A stretch of 64,000 nucleotides of DNA from JBDHWI01 sp964590135 (lineage in GTDB: Bacteria; Chloroflexota; Anaerolineae; J036; Brachytrichaceae). This document shows, in pieces, positions 17,912 through 26,629 of the stretch. Made by a program: the position numbers and the translations under genes. The DNA is taken from positions 1-64,000 of the forward strand of contig CAZPVX010000003.1 in NCBI GenBank assembly GCA_964590135.1, read 5' to 3'. Below the pieces are notes generated by a model that searched no databases, was not told where the DNA came from, and saw only the letters and a list, made by a program, of their open reading frames with translations. Numbering within the stretch: the first letter of the stretch is position 1; every line of letters starts with the position of its first letter.

Positions 17912-18442
17912 CTACTTCACGCCAATCAATTCGACGTCGAAGGTCAGCCGCGCATTGGGTGGAATCGCGCCGTTGCCCGCGCCTTGCGCGCCGTAGGCCA
18001 ACTCTGGCGGGATGATCAGCCGGCGCTTGCCACCCACCTTCATCGTGCTGATGCCTTCGTCCCAGCCGCGAATGACCTGACCTGCGCCCAGCACAAATTC
18101 AAAGGGCTGGTTGCGGTCATATGAACTGTCAAATTTCGTGCCGTTATCCAGATAGCCGGTGTAATTTACGATCACGGTCTGGCCGGCTTGTGGCTGCGCG
18201 CCTGTCCCTACGACCTGGTCGATGATTTGCAAGCCGGAGGCAGAGGCGGCTGCGTTGGCATTGGCCGCCGGCGCAGTGGCTTCCATGCCGGGCAACGGCT
18301 GCGGCGCGGCTGCGCTCTGCTGCGCGGCGGTTGCGCTCTGCGCCGATTGTCCATTGCCGATGAATGAAATGGCAAACAGGCCGAACGTGATGAAGGCTAA
18401 CACGCCGGCGACGAACAGCACATTCTTGTTTTGTTGAGTCAT
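17912..18442 (-). CDS. Membrane-anchored FKBP-type peptidyl-prolyl isomerase
   Basis: A 176-residue protein with one N-terminal membrane helix (about 8-29), an Ala/Gln/Pro-rich linker, and a complete FKBP domain (about 70-176). Active-site features include VNYTGYLDNGTKFDSSYDR, FEFVLGAGQVIRGWDEGI (the conserved Trp floor) and IPPELAYGAQG. It would assist folding of exported proteins at the outer face of the membrane, which suits the neighbouring nrfHA cytochromes. It lies 12 nt after gcvPB. Confidence 0.93.
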   Translation of the reverse strand: MTQQNKNVLFVAGVLAFITFGLFAISFIGNGQSAQSATAAQQSAAAPQPLPGMEATAPAANANAAASASGLQIIDQVVGTGAQPQAGQTVIVNYTGYLDNGTKFDSSYDRNQPFEFVLGAGQVIRGWDEGISTMKVGGKRRLIIPPELAYGAQGAGNGAIPPNARLTFDVELIGVK

Positions 18443-18454
18443 CGAGCTTCAGCC

Positions 18455-19906
18455 CTAATCTCGAATCACACAGCACAACACCAATTCTTTCGCGGCTTTT
18501 ACCTCGTCCAGACGCTTCATCGGCGCGCTATGCGGCGCATCCTTCAGCAGATCGGGTTGGGTCGCGGCCTCATCGGCGATCTTCAGCAGCGCGTCGCAGA
18601 ATTGATCGAGCGTCTGCATGCTTTCGGTCTCTGTCGGCTCAATCAACAGCGCCTCTGGCACGATGAGCGGGAAATAGTTCGTCGGTGGATGGAAGCCGTA
18701 GTCCATCAGGCGTTTGCTCACGTCGAGCGCTTTCACCGCCGGCGCATTGGCGAACTTGCCTTGCGCGCAGGTCTCGTGCATGCAGAAGCGCTCGCCGTTG
18801 GGCAGCGGATACACACCCTTGATGCGCGCCTGCACATAGTTTGCATTCAGCACCGCGTTCTGGCTGATGGCGCGCAACCCATCTTCACCATGCACGCGAA
18901 TGTAGGTGTAGGCGCGCACGGCCATGCCGAAGTTGCCGTGAAAGGCGCGCATGCGCCCGACGCTCTTCGCTGGCGTGTGCCACTCATAGTGTGTTTCGCC
19001 ATCGTCGTCATCCACCATCTTCACGAGCGGGGCAGGCAGAAAATCGATGAGATGGCTTGCCACCGCCACTGGCCCGCTGCCGGGGCCGCCACCACCGTGC
19101 GGGGTGCTGAATGTTTTGTGCAGGTTGTAATGAATGACATCGAATCCGATCTCACCGGGCTTTGCGATGCCCAGCAGCGCATTCATGTTTGCGCCATCGC
19201 CATACACCAGCCCGCCGGCGCCATGCACCAGCTTGCACACCTCTTCCACATGCTCTTCAAACATGCCGAGCGTGTTGGGGTTGGTGATCATCATGCCGCA
19301 CACGGTGTCATCCAACTGCGCCTTGAGCGCGTCGAGGTCGACATTGCCGCGCGCATCCGATGGAATCTCAACGACGGTGAGGCCGGCCATTGCGCTGGAT
19401 GCGGGATTGGTGCCGTGCGCGCTGTCGGGAATCAGCATCTTCGTGCGCTTGTGATCGCCGCGGTCGGCGTGATAGGCGCGCATGATGAGGATGCCGGTGA
19501 ATTCGCCGTGCGCGCCGGCGGCCGGCTGCAAGCTCACACCCGCAAAGCCGCCGATCTCCGCAAGATACGTTTGCAATTCGTGCATGAGATACAACGCACC
19601 CTGCGATGTCGTCTCATCCTGCATGGGATGCAATGCGGCGAAACCGCCCAGCCGCGCTGCGTCTTCGTTCACGCGCGGGTTGTATTTCATGGTGCAACTG
19701 CCGAGCGGGAAAAAGTTGGTGTCGACAGCCATGTTCAACTGCGACAGGCGCGTGAAATGGCGCGTCACATCGATCTGGCTCACTTCCGGCAGGGATAGAT
19801 GCTCGCGCAAGAGGTGCGCCGGCGGCGCATAGTGCGGCACATCCGATTCCGGCAAGGTTGCGCCGGTGCGTCCAGGCGAGGATAGATCAAAGATCAGTGG
19901 TTCCAA
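18455..19906 (-). CDS. gcvPB: Glycine dehydrogenase (decarboxylating) subunit 2, GcvPB
   Basis: The 483-residue PLP subunit of split P-protein. With GcvPA it decarboxylates glycine in the glycine cleavage system and passes the aminomethyl group to the H-protein lipoate. PLGSCTMKYNP and HYNLHKTFSTPHGGGGPG (PLP lysine) are intact. The chosen start is TTG at 19906: it has GGAG five nt upstream and the family begins with similar residues; no ATG is available before the upstream in-frame stop. GcvPA, GcvT and GcvH are not in the window downstream, so the system is scattered or only gcvPB lies here. Confidence 0.95.
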   Translation of the reverse strand: MEPLIFDLSSPGRTGATLPESDVPHYAPPAHLLREHLSLPEVSQIDVTRHFTRLSQLNMAVDTNFFPLGSCTMKYNPRVNEDAARLGGFAALHPMQDETTSQGALYLMHELQTYLAEIGGFAGVSLQPAAGAHGEFTGILIMRAYHADRGDHKRTKMLIPDSAHGTNPASSAMAGLTVVEIPSDARGNVDLDALKAQLDDTVCGMMITNPNTLGMFEEHVEEVCKLVHGAGGLVYGDGANMNALLGIAKPGEIGFDVIHYNLHKTFSTPHGGGGPGSGPVAVASHLIDFLPAPLVKMVDDDDGETHYEWHTPAKSVGRMRAFHGNFGMAVRAYTYIRVHGEDGLRAISQNAVLNANYVQARIKGVYPLPNGERFCMHETCAQGKFANAPAVKALDVSKRLMDYGFHPPTNYFPLIVPEALLIEPTETESMQTLDQFCDALLKIADEAATQPDLLKDAPHSAPMKRLDEVKAAKELVLCCVIRD

Positions 19907-19950
19907 GATGACTCCAATCAGGTTGATTGGTGTATCTTAACCCAAGTCTT

Positions 19951-22467
19951 TCACCTCTTCATCTCAATGCGTGGCGCGATGCCGTTGAGGGTGATCGATT
20001 CGCTGTTGACTGACAACTTCAGGTTGATCTGGCCGCTGGGCGAAACATAGGCACCGGTGATGGCGTTCTGCGTTGCAGAATCATCTGCATGTTGGATCAC
20101 AGGGTCGTACGTCTGTGTGCGCCAGTTGTAGAGCCTGACGGCCGTGTCGCGCAACCCTTGCAGCGAACTGGCATTGATGTTGAAGCTGAGGTTCAACGCG
20201 ATGGTGGATGTGATTGCGCTGGTGCGCAGATCGAACCAGGGAGTGAGGCTGATGATGTGCTCGCCTGGTTCAAAGAGCAGGCCGTTATCGCTCAACTCGC
20301 TCGTGCTGCTGCTTGCAATCACGTTCCACATGAATACATCCGGCGGCAGCGACTCACCTTCGGCTGTGACATGCCTCTTCACCGGCACCCGCCAGATGCG
20401 GGCAGCACGGTCGGTGTAATCAGCGCCATTGATTTGCGCGCCAGTGGCATCGCGGGATTCCCAGCAACCGATAAATGCGCCGGCGCCGGCGGTTTCCGAG
20501 CCAAACACTGTCGAGATCAGGCCGAAGTAGGCATCCTGGCGCACCCGCTCGTCGCTGAAGTCCTGCCAGTTCACCATTGCGTCGGAGATCGGCGCACCGT
20601 TCTGTTCGAAGGGGAACTCGGTGGCAGTTCCGCTGGATGGGCTGGATGACGATGATGGCGCCATGCGCGAGCCGCTATATGAGCGATAGCCGAACATGCG
20701 GTCGCGTGTTCCGTTGATGCTGCGCAGGCCAATCAACGATTGCGGGTAATTGGTCGCGAGCGTGAGCCGGACATCCTTGTTGCCGCCATCTGCGGGAAGA
20801 TCACCGATTGCCTGATAGTCTTTGCCGGCCATCAGCACACAATTTTTGAGTGAATGGGGGCTGTTGTTGCGCACGTTGCCGGCGATGGTCGCATCATTGT
20901 TTGTGCTGCCCGGCATATACGACAGGTTTGCCACAAGGGGTTGCAGCGAGCCGCCGGCGCGTGCGTAGATGGTGCGCACGTCGGTGTTGGTCAACGGCAT
21001 CTGTTCGATGCGCGTCGGATCACCAAAATCGACATCGACGCTGAATTGGGACTGCTCCGGAGCAGGCAACTCAGACATCACCTGTGGCAGTGCACGGTTG
21101 ACCGCGAAGTCAACATTTGCGCGGCGCGGCGAGAACAGACCGAAGATGCCATAGGTGCGCGCGCTGCCGCCGGCCGCATCACCCAGCGTGACGCTCAGGC
21201 GATGCACTTGCGGATTGTTGCCGCGCAGGCGAAAGCCAGTCAGCACACCCAGCAGGGTAAAGACCATTACGATGGCCGGAATGCTCAACCAGGCCCAAGC
21301 CTGGCGTTTCAGGTGGCGCAGGATCAGAAAATTCAGCGGTCCGATCACCAGGACATACAGCGCGAAGAAGCCGGCGACGACGAAGGCCGACGGCGGCGCT
21401 GCGGCTTCCAGCGCGCTGGCAGCAAATTGGGCGTCTTCGGCATCCGTCTCTGCGCCGATGTCGTTCGCCTTGCCAGTGCGGCCGTTGAACAGCGCGGTAA
21501 ACAATGCTGCACGGCCATCCCAATCGCGCAGCGGCGCAAGCGATGGATCGAAGGCAAGCTGGTCGATCATGCCGCGCCCCAGATCGCGCCGCACAATCAA
21601 CGGCGTCTCTGGCGAGCCGGCCAGCGCGCGCGCGCCGGGCGCATCCACCTGCAGGCGCGATACGGCGATGGTCTGTGTGGGAACGGGTGAAAGCCGGACG
21701 AGCGACGCCGGCGATGCCAGCGTGCCAAGCGATTCAGCGTTGGTGTTGACCAGCGCGACACCGGCGCGGCTGGGCAGCACATCGGCAAAGCCGCCAAAAG
21801 TCACCTGCGCGTTGGGGCCGCCGGCGAGGATGAGATGCCCGCCGCCGGCCACCCATTCACTGATTGCATCGCGCTGCGCCTGCGTCAACTGGGTGGTGTC
21901 CACTCCGCTCAGCACGATCACATCGGCGGCGTCGAGCGCGGCGGTATGATCGGGAAATTGGTCGAGGCGCAGCAGCGCCAGGGCGGTGGTGCTGCCATTT
22001 GCGCTGCGCACGTCACCGATGAAGTTGAAGGCGTCTGGAGGGTCGCCGGCGATCAGCGCCAGCCGGTCGCCCGGCCCAAGTTGGCGCATCAGCGGCGTCA
22101 CCGATGCGATCACAGCCTCGCCTGACACAAGTTGCACATCAAAGGTGTCGGTTTGCGCCGGCGCAAACAGGGTCACCGTGCGTCGCGCGCCGCGCCCCAA
22201 CGAGACCGATTGCATGAAACGCTGCACAATGATGAAGCGTTTATCGCGCAGCACAACGTTGCCCTCGATGGGGTCGCCGGCGTTGACGAGTGTGATGCGC
22301 AAGGGGATCCAGGCGTTTTCTTTGAAATAGGAGTTGAAGCCGGCATCCACCGTCATGGTGACGCGGATGTTGGCTTGTTCTGCCGGCGTGGCCTGGGCAG
22401 GTTGAACGAGCGCGATCACGCTGACAAGCGCCAGCGCGAGCAGAGCCATGATCCGCGCCCCTTTCAT
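19951..22467 (-). CDS. Large secreted/membrane protein with GATase-like domain
   Basis: An 838-residue protein with an N-terminal signal peptide (MKGARIMALLALALVSVIAL) and two central membrane helices near residues 395-450 (AFVVAGFFALYVLVIGPLNF and WLSIPAIVMVFTLLGVLTGF). The first part contains a beta domain and a Rossmann/GATase-like segment (VIVLSGVDTTQLTQAQRDAI, WVAGGGHLILAGG). The second exported part is beta-rich with a Ser-rich stretch. Similar uncharacterised architecture occurs near MoxR/DUF58/BatA genes in many bacteria, but none are adjacent here. The ATG at 22467 was chosen because the signal peptide begins there. Function unknown. Confidence 0.65.
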   Translation of the reverse strand: MKGARIMALLALALVSVIALVQPAQATPAEQANIRVTMTVDAGFNSYFKENAWIPLRITLVNAGDPIEGNVVLRDKRFIIVQRFMQSVSLGRGARRTVTLFAPAQTDTFDVQLVSGEAVIASVTPLMRQLGPGDRLALIAGDPPDAFNFIGDVRSANGSTTALALLRLDQFPDHTAALDAADVIVLSGVDTTQLTQAQRDAISEWVAGGGHLILAGGPNAQVTFGGFADVLPSRAGVALVNTNAESLGTLASPASLVRLSPVPTQTIAVSRLQVDAPGARALAGSPETPLIVRRDLGRGMIDQLAFDPSLAPLRDWDGRAALFTALFNGRTGKANDIGAETDAEDAQFAASALEAAAPPSAFVVAGFFALYVLVIGPLNFLILRHLKRQAWAWLSIPAIVMVFTLLGVLTGFRLRGNNPQVHRLSVTLGDAAGGSARTYGIFGLFSPRRANVDFAVNRALPQVMSELPAPEQSQFSVDVDFGDPTRIEQMPLTNTDVRTIYARAGGSLQPLVANLSYMPGSTNNDATIAGNVRNNSPHSLKNCVLMAGKDYQAIGDLPADGGNKDVRLTLATNYPQSLIGLRSINGTRDRMFGYRSYSGSRMAPSSSSSPSSGTATEFPFEQNGAPISDAMVNWQDFSDERVRQDAYFGLISTVFGSETAGAGAFIGCWESRDATGAQINGADYTDRAARIWRVPVKRHVTAEGESLPPDVFMWNVIASSSTSELSDNGLLFEPGEHIISLTPWFDLRTSAITSTIALNLSFNINASSLQGLRDTAVRLYNWRTQTYDPVIQHADDSATQNAITGAYVSPSGQINLKLSVNSESITLNGIAPRIEMKR

Positions 22468-22621
22468 CGCAAAGATTATAAGTTGTTGCCCGCGCTTGCT
22501 TGGCGGTTGCTGAATGCGCGTCTCGTCTGGGAGCCGGCAGCGCCCCACGCCGCCGGCGTCTGCAGGATTGACGCGAATGAGCGCGAGCAAAATAGGTTGG
22601 ACTTCTGGTATTCTCCAAGCA

Positions 22622-24481
22622 ATGCGCCTGGATTCGCTGGTTTCGGTCGAAGTCGCGCTCGTGATTGCCCTGTTGCTGTTGGCAATCGTGATTGCTGTAC
22701 TGTTGCTCAACCTGAAACGCAGAAGTGAGAGCCGGCGCGAATTGCAGATGCGGCTGGCCGAGCTGCAGGCATTGAGCAATGCCGTGAGCGCCATTGCCTC
22801 AGCCAAGTTGGACGAGGAAGCGCTGTGTCACCTCGTCTACGACCAGGCTGCCAGGCTGGTCGATGTGAGCAACTTTCAGTTGGGGCTGTTCGAAGACAAC
22901 CAATACCTGATCAAACTTCGCTATGGCCATGGTGTGCAGCAGCCGGTGGCGCAATTCGATCTGAGCGGGACCGGCGGCATCGTCGGTTGGGTGCGCGACA
23001 CGCGCCAGCCGCTCATCGTGCATGACTTTCAAACCGAAGTCGATCGCCTGCCGGCACGGCCGCGCTATGTGAGCAACAATCCGCCGCGCAGCGCGGTGTT
23101 TGTGCCGATGACGACCAGCGAAGCGGTGATCGGCGCGATTGCCATCCAGAGTGAGCGGGTGAGCGCCTACACCGACACGCATCTGCGCATTCTGAGCATC
23201 ATTGCCAATCAGGCGGCTGCCGCCATCCAAAATGCGCGCGCCCTGCAACGCGAGCGAACCCGCGCTACGCAGATGGAATTGGTGAGCGAAGTGTCTCGGT
23301 CGACGGCATCGCTCTTTGACCTGTCGACGCTGCTGCCAAAATTGATTCAGGCCATTCAATCGACATTCGATTATTACTTTGTCGGCATCTTTCTGGTCGA
23401 TGAGATTGCGCAGATCGAATGCGTTGCTGCAAGCGCTGAAGGCTTGGTGGGCAAGCGGCGGCAGATGGGGGTCGGGCTGGTCGGCACGGCCATTGCCGAA
23501 GGCCGGCAGATCACCGCCGGCGACACACGCGCCGACACGCGCTTTTTGTTTGAGCCGACGATGCCGGATACGCTGAGCGAGGCGGTGTTGCCGCTGAAAA
23601 TCGGCGACCGCGTGATTGGGGCGCTCGATTTGCAGAGCAATCGCGAGCGCGCATTCAGCGATGATGATGCACGCTACCTGGAAGTGCTGGCGCAGCAGGT
23701 GGCAATTGCCGTGGAAGATGCGCGCCTGTATCAGGCCTCTCTGGAGCGCAACCAGCTTGAGCAGGAATTGACCTTTGCGCGTGAGATTCAAACCAGCTTT
23801 CTGCCAAAGGCGGCGCCGGCGGTCGAAGGCTGGAGCATCGCCGGCGGCTGGCAGGCGGCTCGGCAGGTTGGCGGCGACTTCTACGACTTCATCCAGATCG
23901 AGCCGGACGATTGGGGCATCGTGATTGCCGATGTGGCCGACAAGGGCGTGCCGGCGGCGCTGTTCATGGTGATGTCGCGCACGCTGATGCGCGCGGTGGC
24001 GATCAGTGGTCGCGCGCCGGCGAAGGCGCTGATGCGCGTGAACCACTTGATTCAATCCGATTCGGCGTCCGATCTGTTCGTGACGATGCTGTATGCGCGT
24101 TGGGAAGCGCGCACCGGGCGCGTGACCTACAGCAATGCCGGCCACAATCCACCCCTGCTATGCACGAATGACGAGGTGCTGGTGTGCCGGTCGCGCGGCA
24201 TGGCGCTCGGCATTGTCGATCAAGTCGTCGTCGATTCGCACGAAATCATGCTGCAAGCCGGCGATGTGCTGTTGCTCTACACCGACGGTTTCACCGATGC
24301 GTTGAACAGCGCCTACGAAGAGTTTGGCATGGCGCGCTTGCAACAGGCGTTGAAGGAGGCGAGCCACCTGGATGCGCCAGGCATTGTCGCGGCATTGCAA
24401 AAGGCGGTGTGTGACTTCGCTGGCAGTGAACCCACCTTCGATGACCAAACACTGGTTGTGATCAAGCGCAATCCGCAGTAG
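22622..24481 (+). CDS. GAF-domain PP2C (SpoIIE/RsbU-type) serine phosphatase
   Basis: A 619-residue signalling phosphatase. An N-terminal membrane helix (about 9-30) is followed by a short coiled coil, GAF domain 1 (about 55-210), GAF domain 2 (about 225-375), a coiled-coil linker with EIQTSFLPK, and a PP2C-type catalytic domain (about 390-619). The metal-site residues are visible in GGDFYDF, IADVADKGVPAALFM, YSNAGHNPP and DDQTLVV. Such proteins dephosphorylate anti-anti-sigma factors in partner-switching stress control; no such partner is in the window. The ATG at 22622 places the membrane helix at the N-terminus. Divergent from the large secreted protein. Confidence 0.9.
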   Translation: MRLDSLVSVEVALVIALLLLAIVIAVLLLNLKRRSESRRELQMRLAELQALSNAVSAIASAKLDEEALCHLVYDQAARLVDVSNFQLGLFEDNQYLIKLRYGHGVQQPVAQFDLSGTGGIVGWVRDTRQPLIVHDFQTEVDRLPARPRYVSNNPPRSAVFVPMTTSEAVIGAIAIQSERVSAYTDTHLRILSIIANQAAAAIQNARALQRERTRATQMELVSEVSRSTASLFDLSTLLPKLIQAIQSTFDYYFVGIFLVDEIAQIECVAASAEGLVGKRRQMGVGLVGTAIAEGRQITAGDTRADTRFLFEPTMPDTLSEAVLPLKIGDRVIGALDLQSNRERAFSDDDARYLEVLAQQVAIAVEDARLYQASLERNQLEQELTFAREIQTSFLPKAAPAVEGWSIAGGWQAARQVGGDFYDFIQIEPDDWGIVIADVADKGVPAALFMVMSRTLMRAVAISGRAPAKALMRVNHLIQSDSASDLFVTMLYARWEARTGRVTYSNAGHNPPLLCTNDEVLVCRSRGMALGIVDQVVVDSHEIMLQAGDVLLLYTDGFTDALNSAYEEFGMARLQQALKEASHLDAPGIVAALQKAVCDFAGSEPTFDDQTLVVIKRNPQ

Positions 24482-24533
24482 CGATTTGGCAGCGCGCCGG
24501 CTTGCGTTGACCTCGTCTACTACAATCTTTGCG

Positions 24534-25043
24534 ATGCAAAACACCATCTATCTGATGATAAGCGGCGCGGCAACTGCGCATCGCGTCGGCGATTTTGTGA
24601 CGGCCCTGAGCGGGCGATATGAGCGCGTGTTGACTGTGCCGACGGAAAATGTCTGGCGTGTGATCAGCCCGCGCGATCTCGCGCGCATCCCCGGCAATCA
24701 CGTCATTGAAAGCTACTTTGATGCGCGAATTGCGCCGCGCCCAACGCCCGGGCCGGTGCTGTTTGCGCCTTGCGGTTTCAACTCGCTGAACAAACTTGCC
24801 GCTGGCATCGCTGACAATCTCGCGCTCTCCATCACTGCCGAGATGATTGGATTTGGCCAGCCGGTGATCATTGCGCTTTCGCTGAATGAACCACTATTTG
24901 CGCATCCAATTGTTCGCCAGTCGATCAACACCCTTGTCGCATGGGGTGTCACCGTTGTCGAACCTCAGGATGTGGGGCAGGGGCTGATGTTGGCGCCGAC
25001 CGAGATTGTGCTGGCAGCCTGTCAGGGCAGAGCCGGCGTGTAG
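24534..25043 (+). CDS. Flavoprotein of the HFCD/CoaC-like family
   Basis: 169 residues. YLMISGAATAHRVGDF, VLFAPCGFNSLNKLAAGIAD and the closing WGVTVVEP fit the flavoprotein (phosphopantothenoylcysteine decarboxylase-like) fold that binds FMN. It is too divergent from CoaC to claim that reaction: the typical ASxNT/PAxAN motifs are only partly there. It follows the PP2C gene by 52 nt on the same strand; a functional link is not evident. Confidence 0.75.
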   Translation: MQNTIYLMISGAATAHRVGDFVTALSGRYERVLTVPTENVWRVISPRDLARIPGNHVIESYFDARIAPRPTPGPVLFAPCGFNSLNKLAAGIADNLALSITAEMIGFGQPVIIALSLNEPLFAHPIVRQSINTLVAWGVTVVEPQDVGQGLMLAPTEIVLAACQGRAGV

Positions 25044-25084
25044 CTATTGAGCTGCGTGTTCGGATGGAGTGCGTCGAGGACTGG

Positions 25085-26272
25085 CTACCCACCTGAACGC
25101 TGGGCGCCGGCAAGGCTGTACTGCCGGCGCATCTGCAAGGCAAACAGCGCCAGGCCAGCGAGCGCCAGCACCGCCGCCACCTGAAAGGTAACCACTGGCC
25201 CGATGTCGGCATATAGCACGCCGCCGAGCAATGCGCCGACGCCGACCGCCAGCCCAAAATATACGCTGCCCATCGCCGCCTGCGCCGTCGCGCTCCAGCC
25301 AGGGGGCGCGATTTCACGCGCATAAGTCACACTGGCTGTCCACAGCGCCGAAAACGTCAGGCCATGCAACAGATGCACAGCCACACCCATCCACGGCTGT
25401 GTCACTAAGGAGTACAGCAGGGCGCGAACGGCATATGCGCCGAAGGAGATGATGAGCAGCAAGCCGGCATTGCCGCGCTGTATGATGCGCGGCGCGAGGA
25501 AGAACACAGGCAACTCGCTGACGCTGGCGACAGCGATCGCCAGTCCGAACATGGCCGCACTTGCGCCTATCTCCTGCATATACAGCACGAAGTAGCTGTT
25601 CAGGATGGCCGAGCATGCGCCGACCAGCAGCAGCGAGCCAAAGAAGATCATCCAGCGTTGGTTGGTCAGCATCCGCCCCAAATCGCGCAGCAGCGGCGGT
25701 GTGTTGAGTTCAGGCGCGGGCAGGCGCGTGCTAACCCACACCGTCGCCAGCATCAACACTGTGTAGATTACAAGTGACGCTTGAAAACCGAGACGATCGA
25801 TCAGCGCGCCGCTGGCGAGCGCGGTGATGCCGAAGCCAACTGCGCCCCACAGGCGCAGCCGACCATACAGATGCTTCCGCTCGCGCAGCAACTCCATCAC
25901 TGCGTTGTCAGCCAGGGAGGTGATTGGCGCAGCACAAAACGCCTGCAGCAGAATGAATGCGGCCAGCGCGACGAATGTGCGGGACTGCAACAGCAGCACG
26001 GTCGCGCACGCAGTAGCCAGCAATGAGAGCGGCAGCAGCCGGCGATGCAAGCGTAACGCATCGGCCAAGCCGCTCCACAGCGGGCTGGCCAGCAGCGTCA
26101 CCAGCGTGGGCAGTGCCACTAGCACGCCAATGGCCTGTTCGCTGATGCCAACGCTTTTGTAGAACAGGGTGTAATATGGGTAGAGCGTGCCGTTGGCGGC
26201 AAAGAAGACAAAGTAATACAGGCCACCCCAATAACGCCGTGAAGTGTGCTGTGAGGTGCTTGTTGAGGACAT
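25085..26272 (-). CDS. MFS transporter, 12 membrane helices
   Basis: A 395-residue major facilitator permease of the MFS_1-like group (LacY/HcaT-type). It opens with YYFVFFAANGTLYPYYTLFYKSVGIS and has the loop PLWSGLADALRLHRRLL after helix 2, typical of this group, then twelve hydrophobic segments. The substrate (sugar, nucleoside or aromatic acid) cannot be read. It is divergent from the XRE-STAND regulator at 26630, which might control it; a 357-bp intergenic region with operator-like repeats lies between them. Confidence 0.88.
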   Translation of the reverse strand: MSSTSTSQHTSRRYWGGLYYFVFFAANGTLYPYYTLFYKSVGISEQAIGVLVALPTLVTLLASPLWSGLADALRLHRRLLPLSLLATACATVLLLQSRTFVALAAFILLQAFCAAPITSLADNAVMELLRERKHLYGRLRLWGAVGFGITALASGALIDRLGFQASLVIYTVLMLATVWVSTRLPAPELNTPPLLRDLGRMLTNQRWMIFFGSLLLVGACSAILNSYFVLYMQEIGASAAMFGLAIAVASVSELPVFFLAPRIIQRGNAGLLLIISFGAYAVRALLYSLVTQPWMGVAVHLLHGLTFSALWTASVTYAREIAPPGWSATAQAAMGSVYFGLAVGVGALLGGVLYADIGPVVTFQVAAVLALAGLALFALQMRRQYSLAGAQRSGG

Positions 26273-26629
26273 TCAGCGCCGGATTGTCTCACAGGACTTC
26301 AAGCGAGAAGCGCAGGGGTTGATTGTGCAACCTGGATTGCGATTGTCACAACTGGCGGTGCACGGTGTGCGTCTTGCGCCCAACCCAGAACCTTGCGCGA
26401 TCACATGGTGTTGGACCCCTCCCCCTTGGGGTTAACACGTTGCATCAGCGCCAAGTTGCTCTCAATCGCAAGTCGCACACCATAGCAACGGAAGTTACCA
26501 TCGATTTGGATATGAGGACAAGCCGAAAACTGGACAAAAATTGACAGTCGGGATTGAGCACATAGATAATGTGCGATTACACAGTCGGGATGGATTGCTT
26601 GCGCCTCGCATCCTGAGGCAATAAACGCC
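26273..26629. other. Divergent intergenic region between MFS gene and XRE-STAND gene
   Basis: No gene seen. It holds a remnant of the GC-rich palindromic element (26415-26432, ACCCC...GGGGT), the operator-like repeats at 26544-26591, and presumably two divergent promoters. Confidence 0.5.
26544..26591 (+). promoter_or_regulatory. Operator-like array upstream of the XRE-STAND gene
   Basis: The 11-mer ACAGTCGGGAT occurs at 26544-26554 and again at 26581-26591. Midway between them is a 6-bp dyad GCACAT-AGATA-ATGTGC (26558-26574). The symmetric layout 40-85 nt before the ATG suggests a binding site, possibly for the XRE protein itself. Confidence 0.45.
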
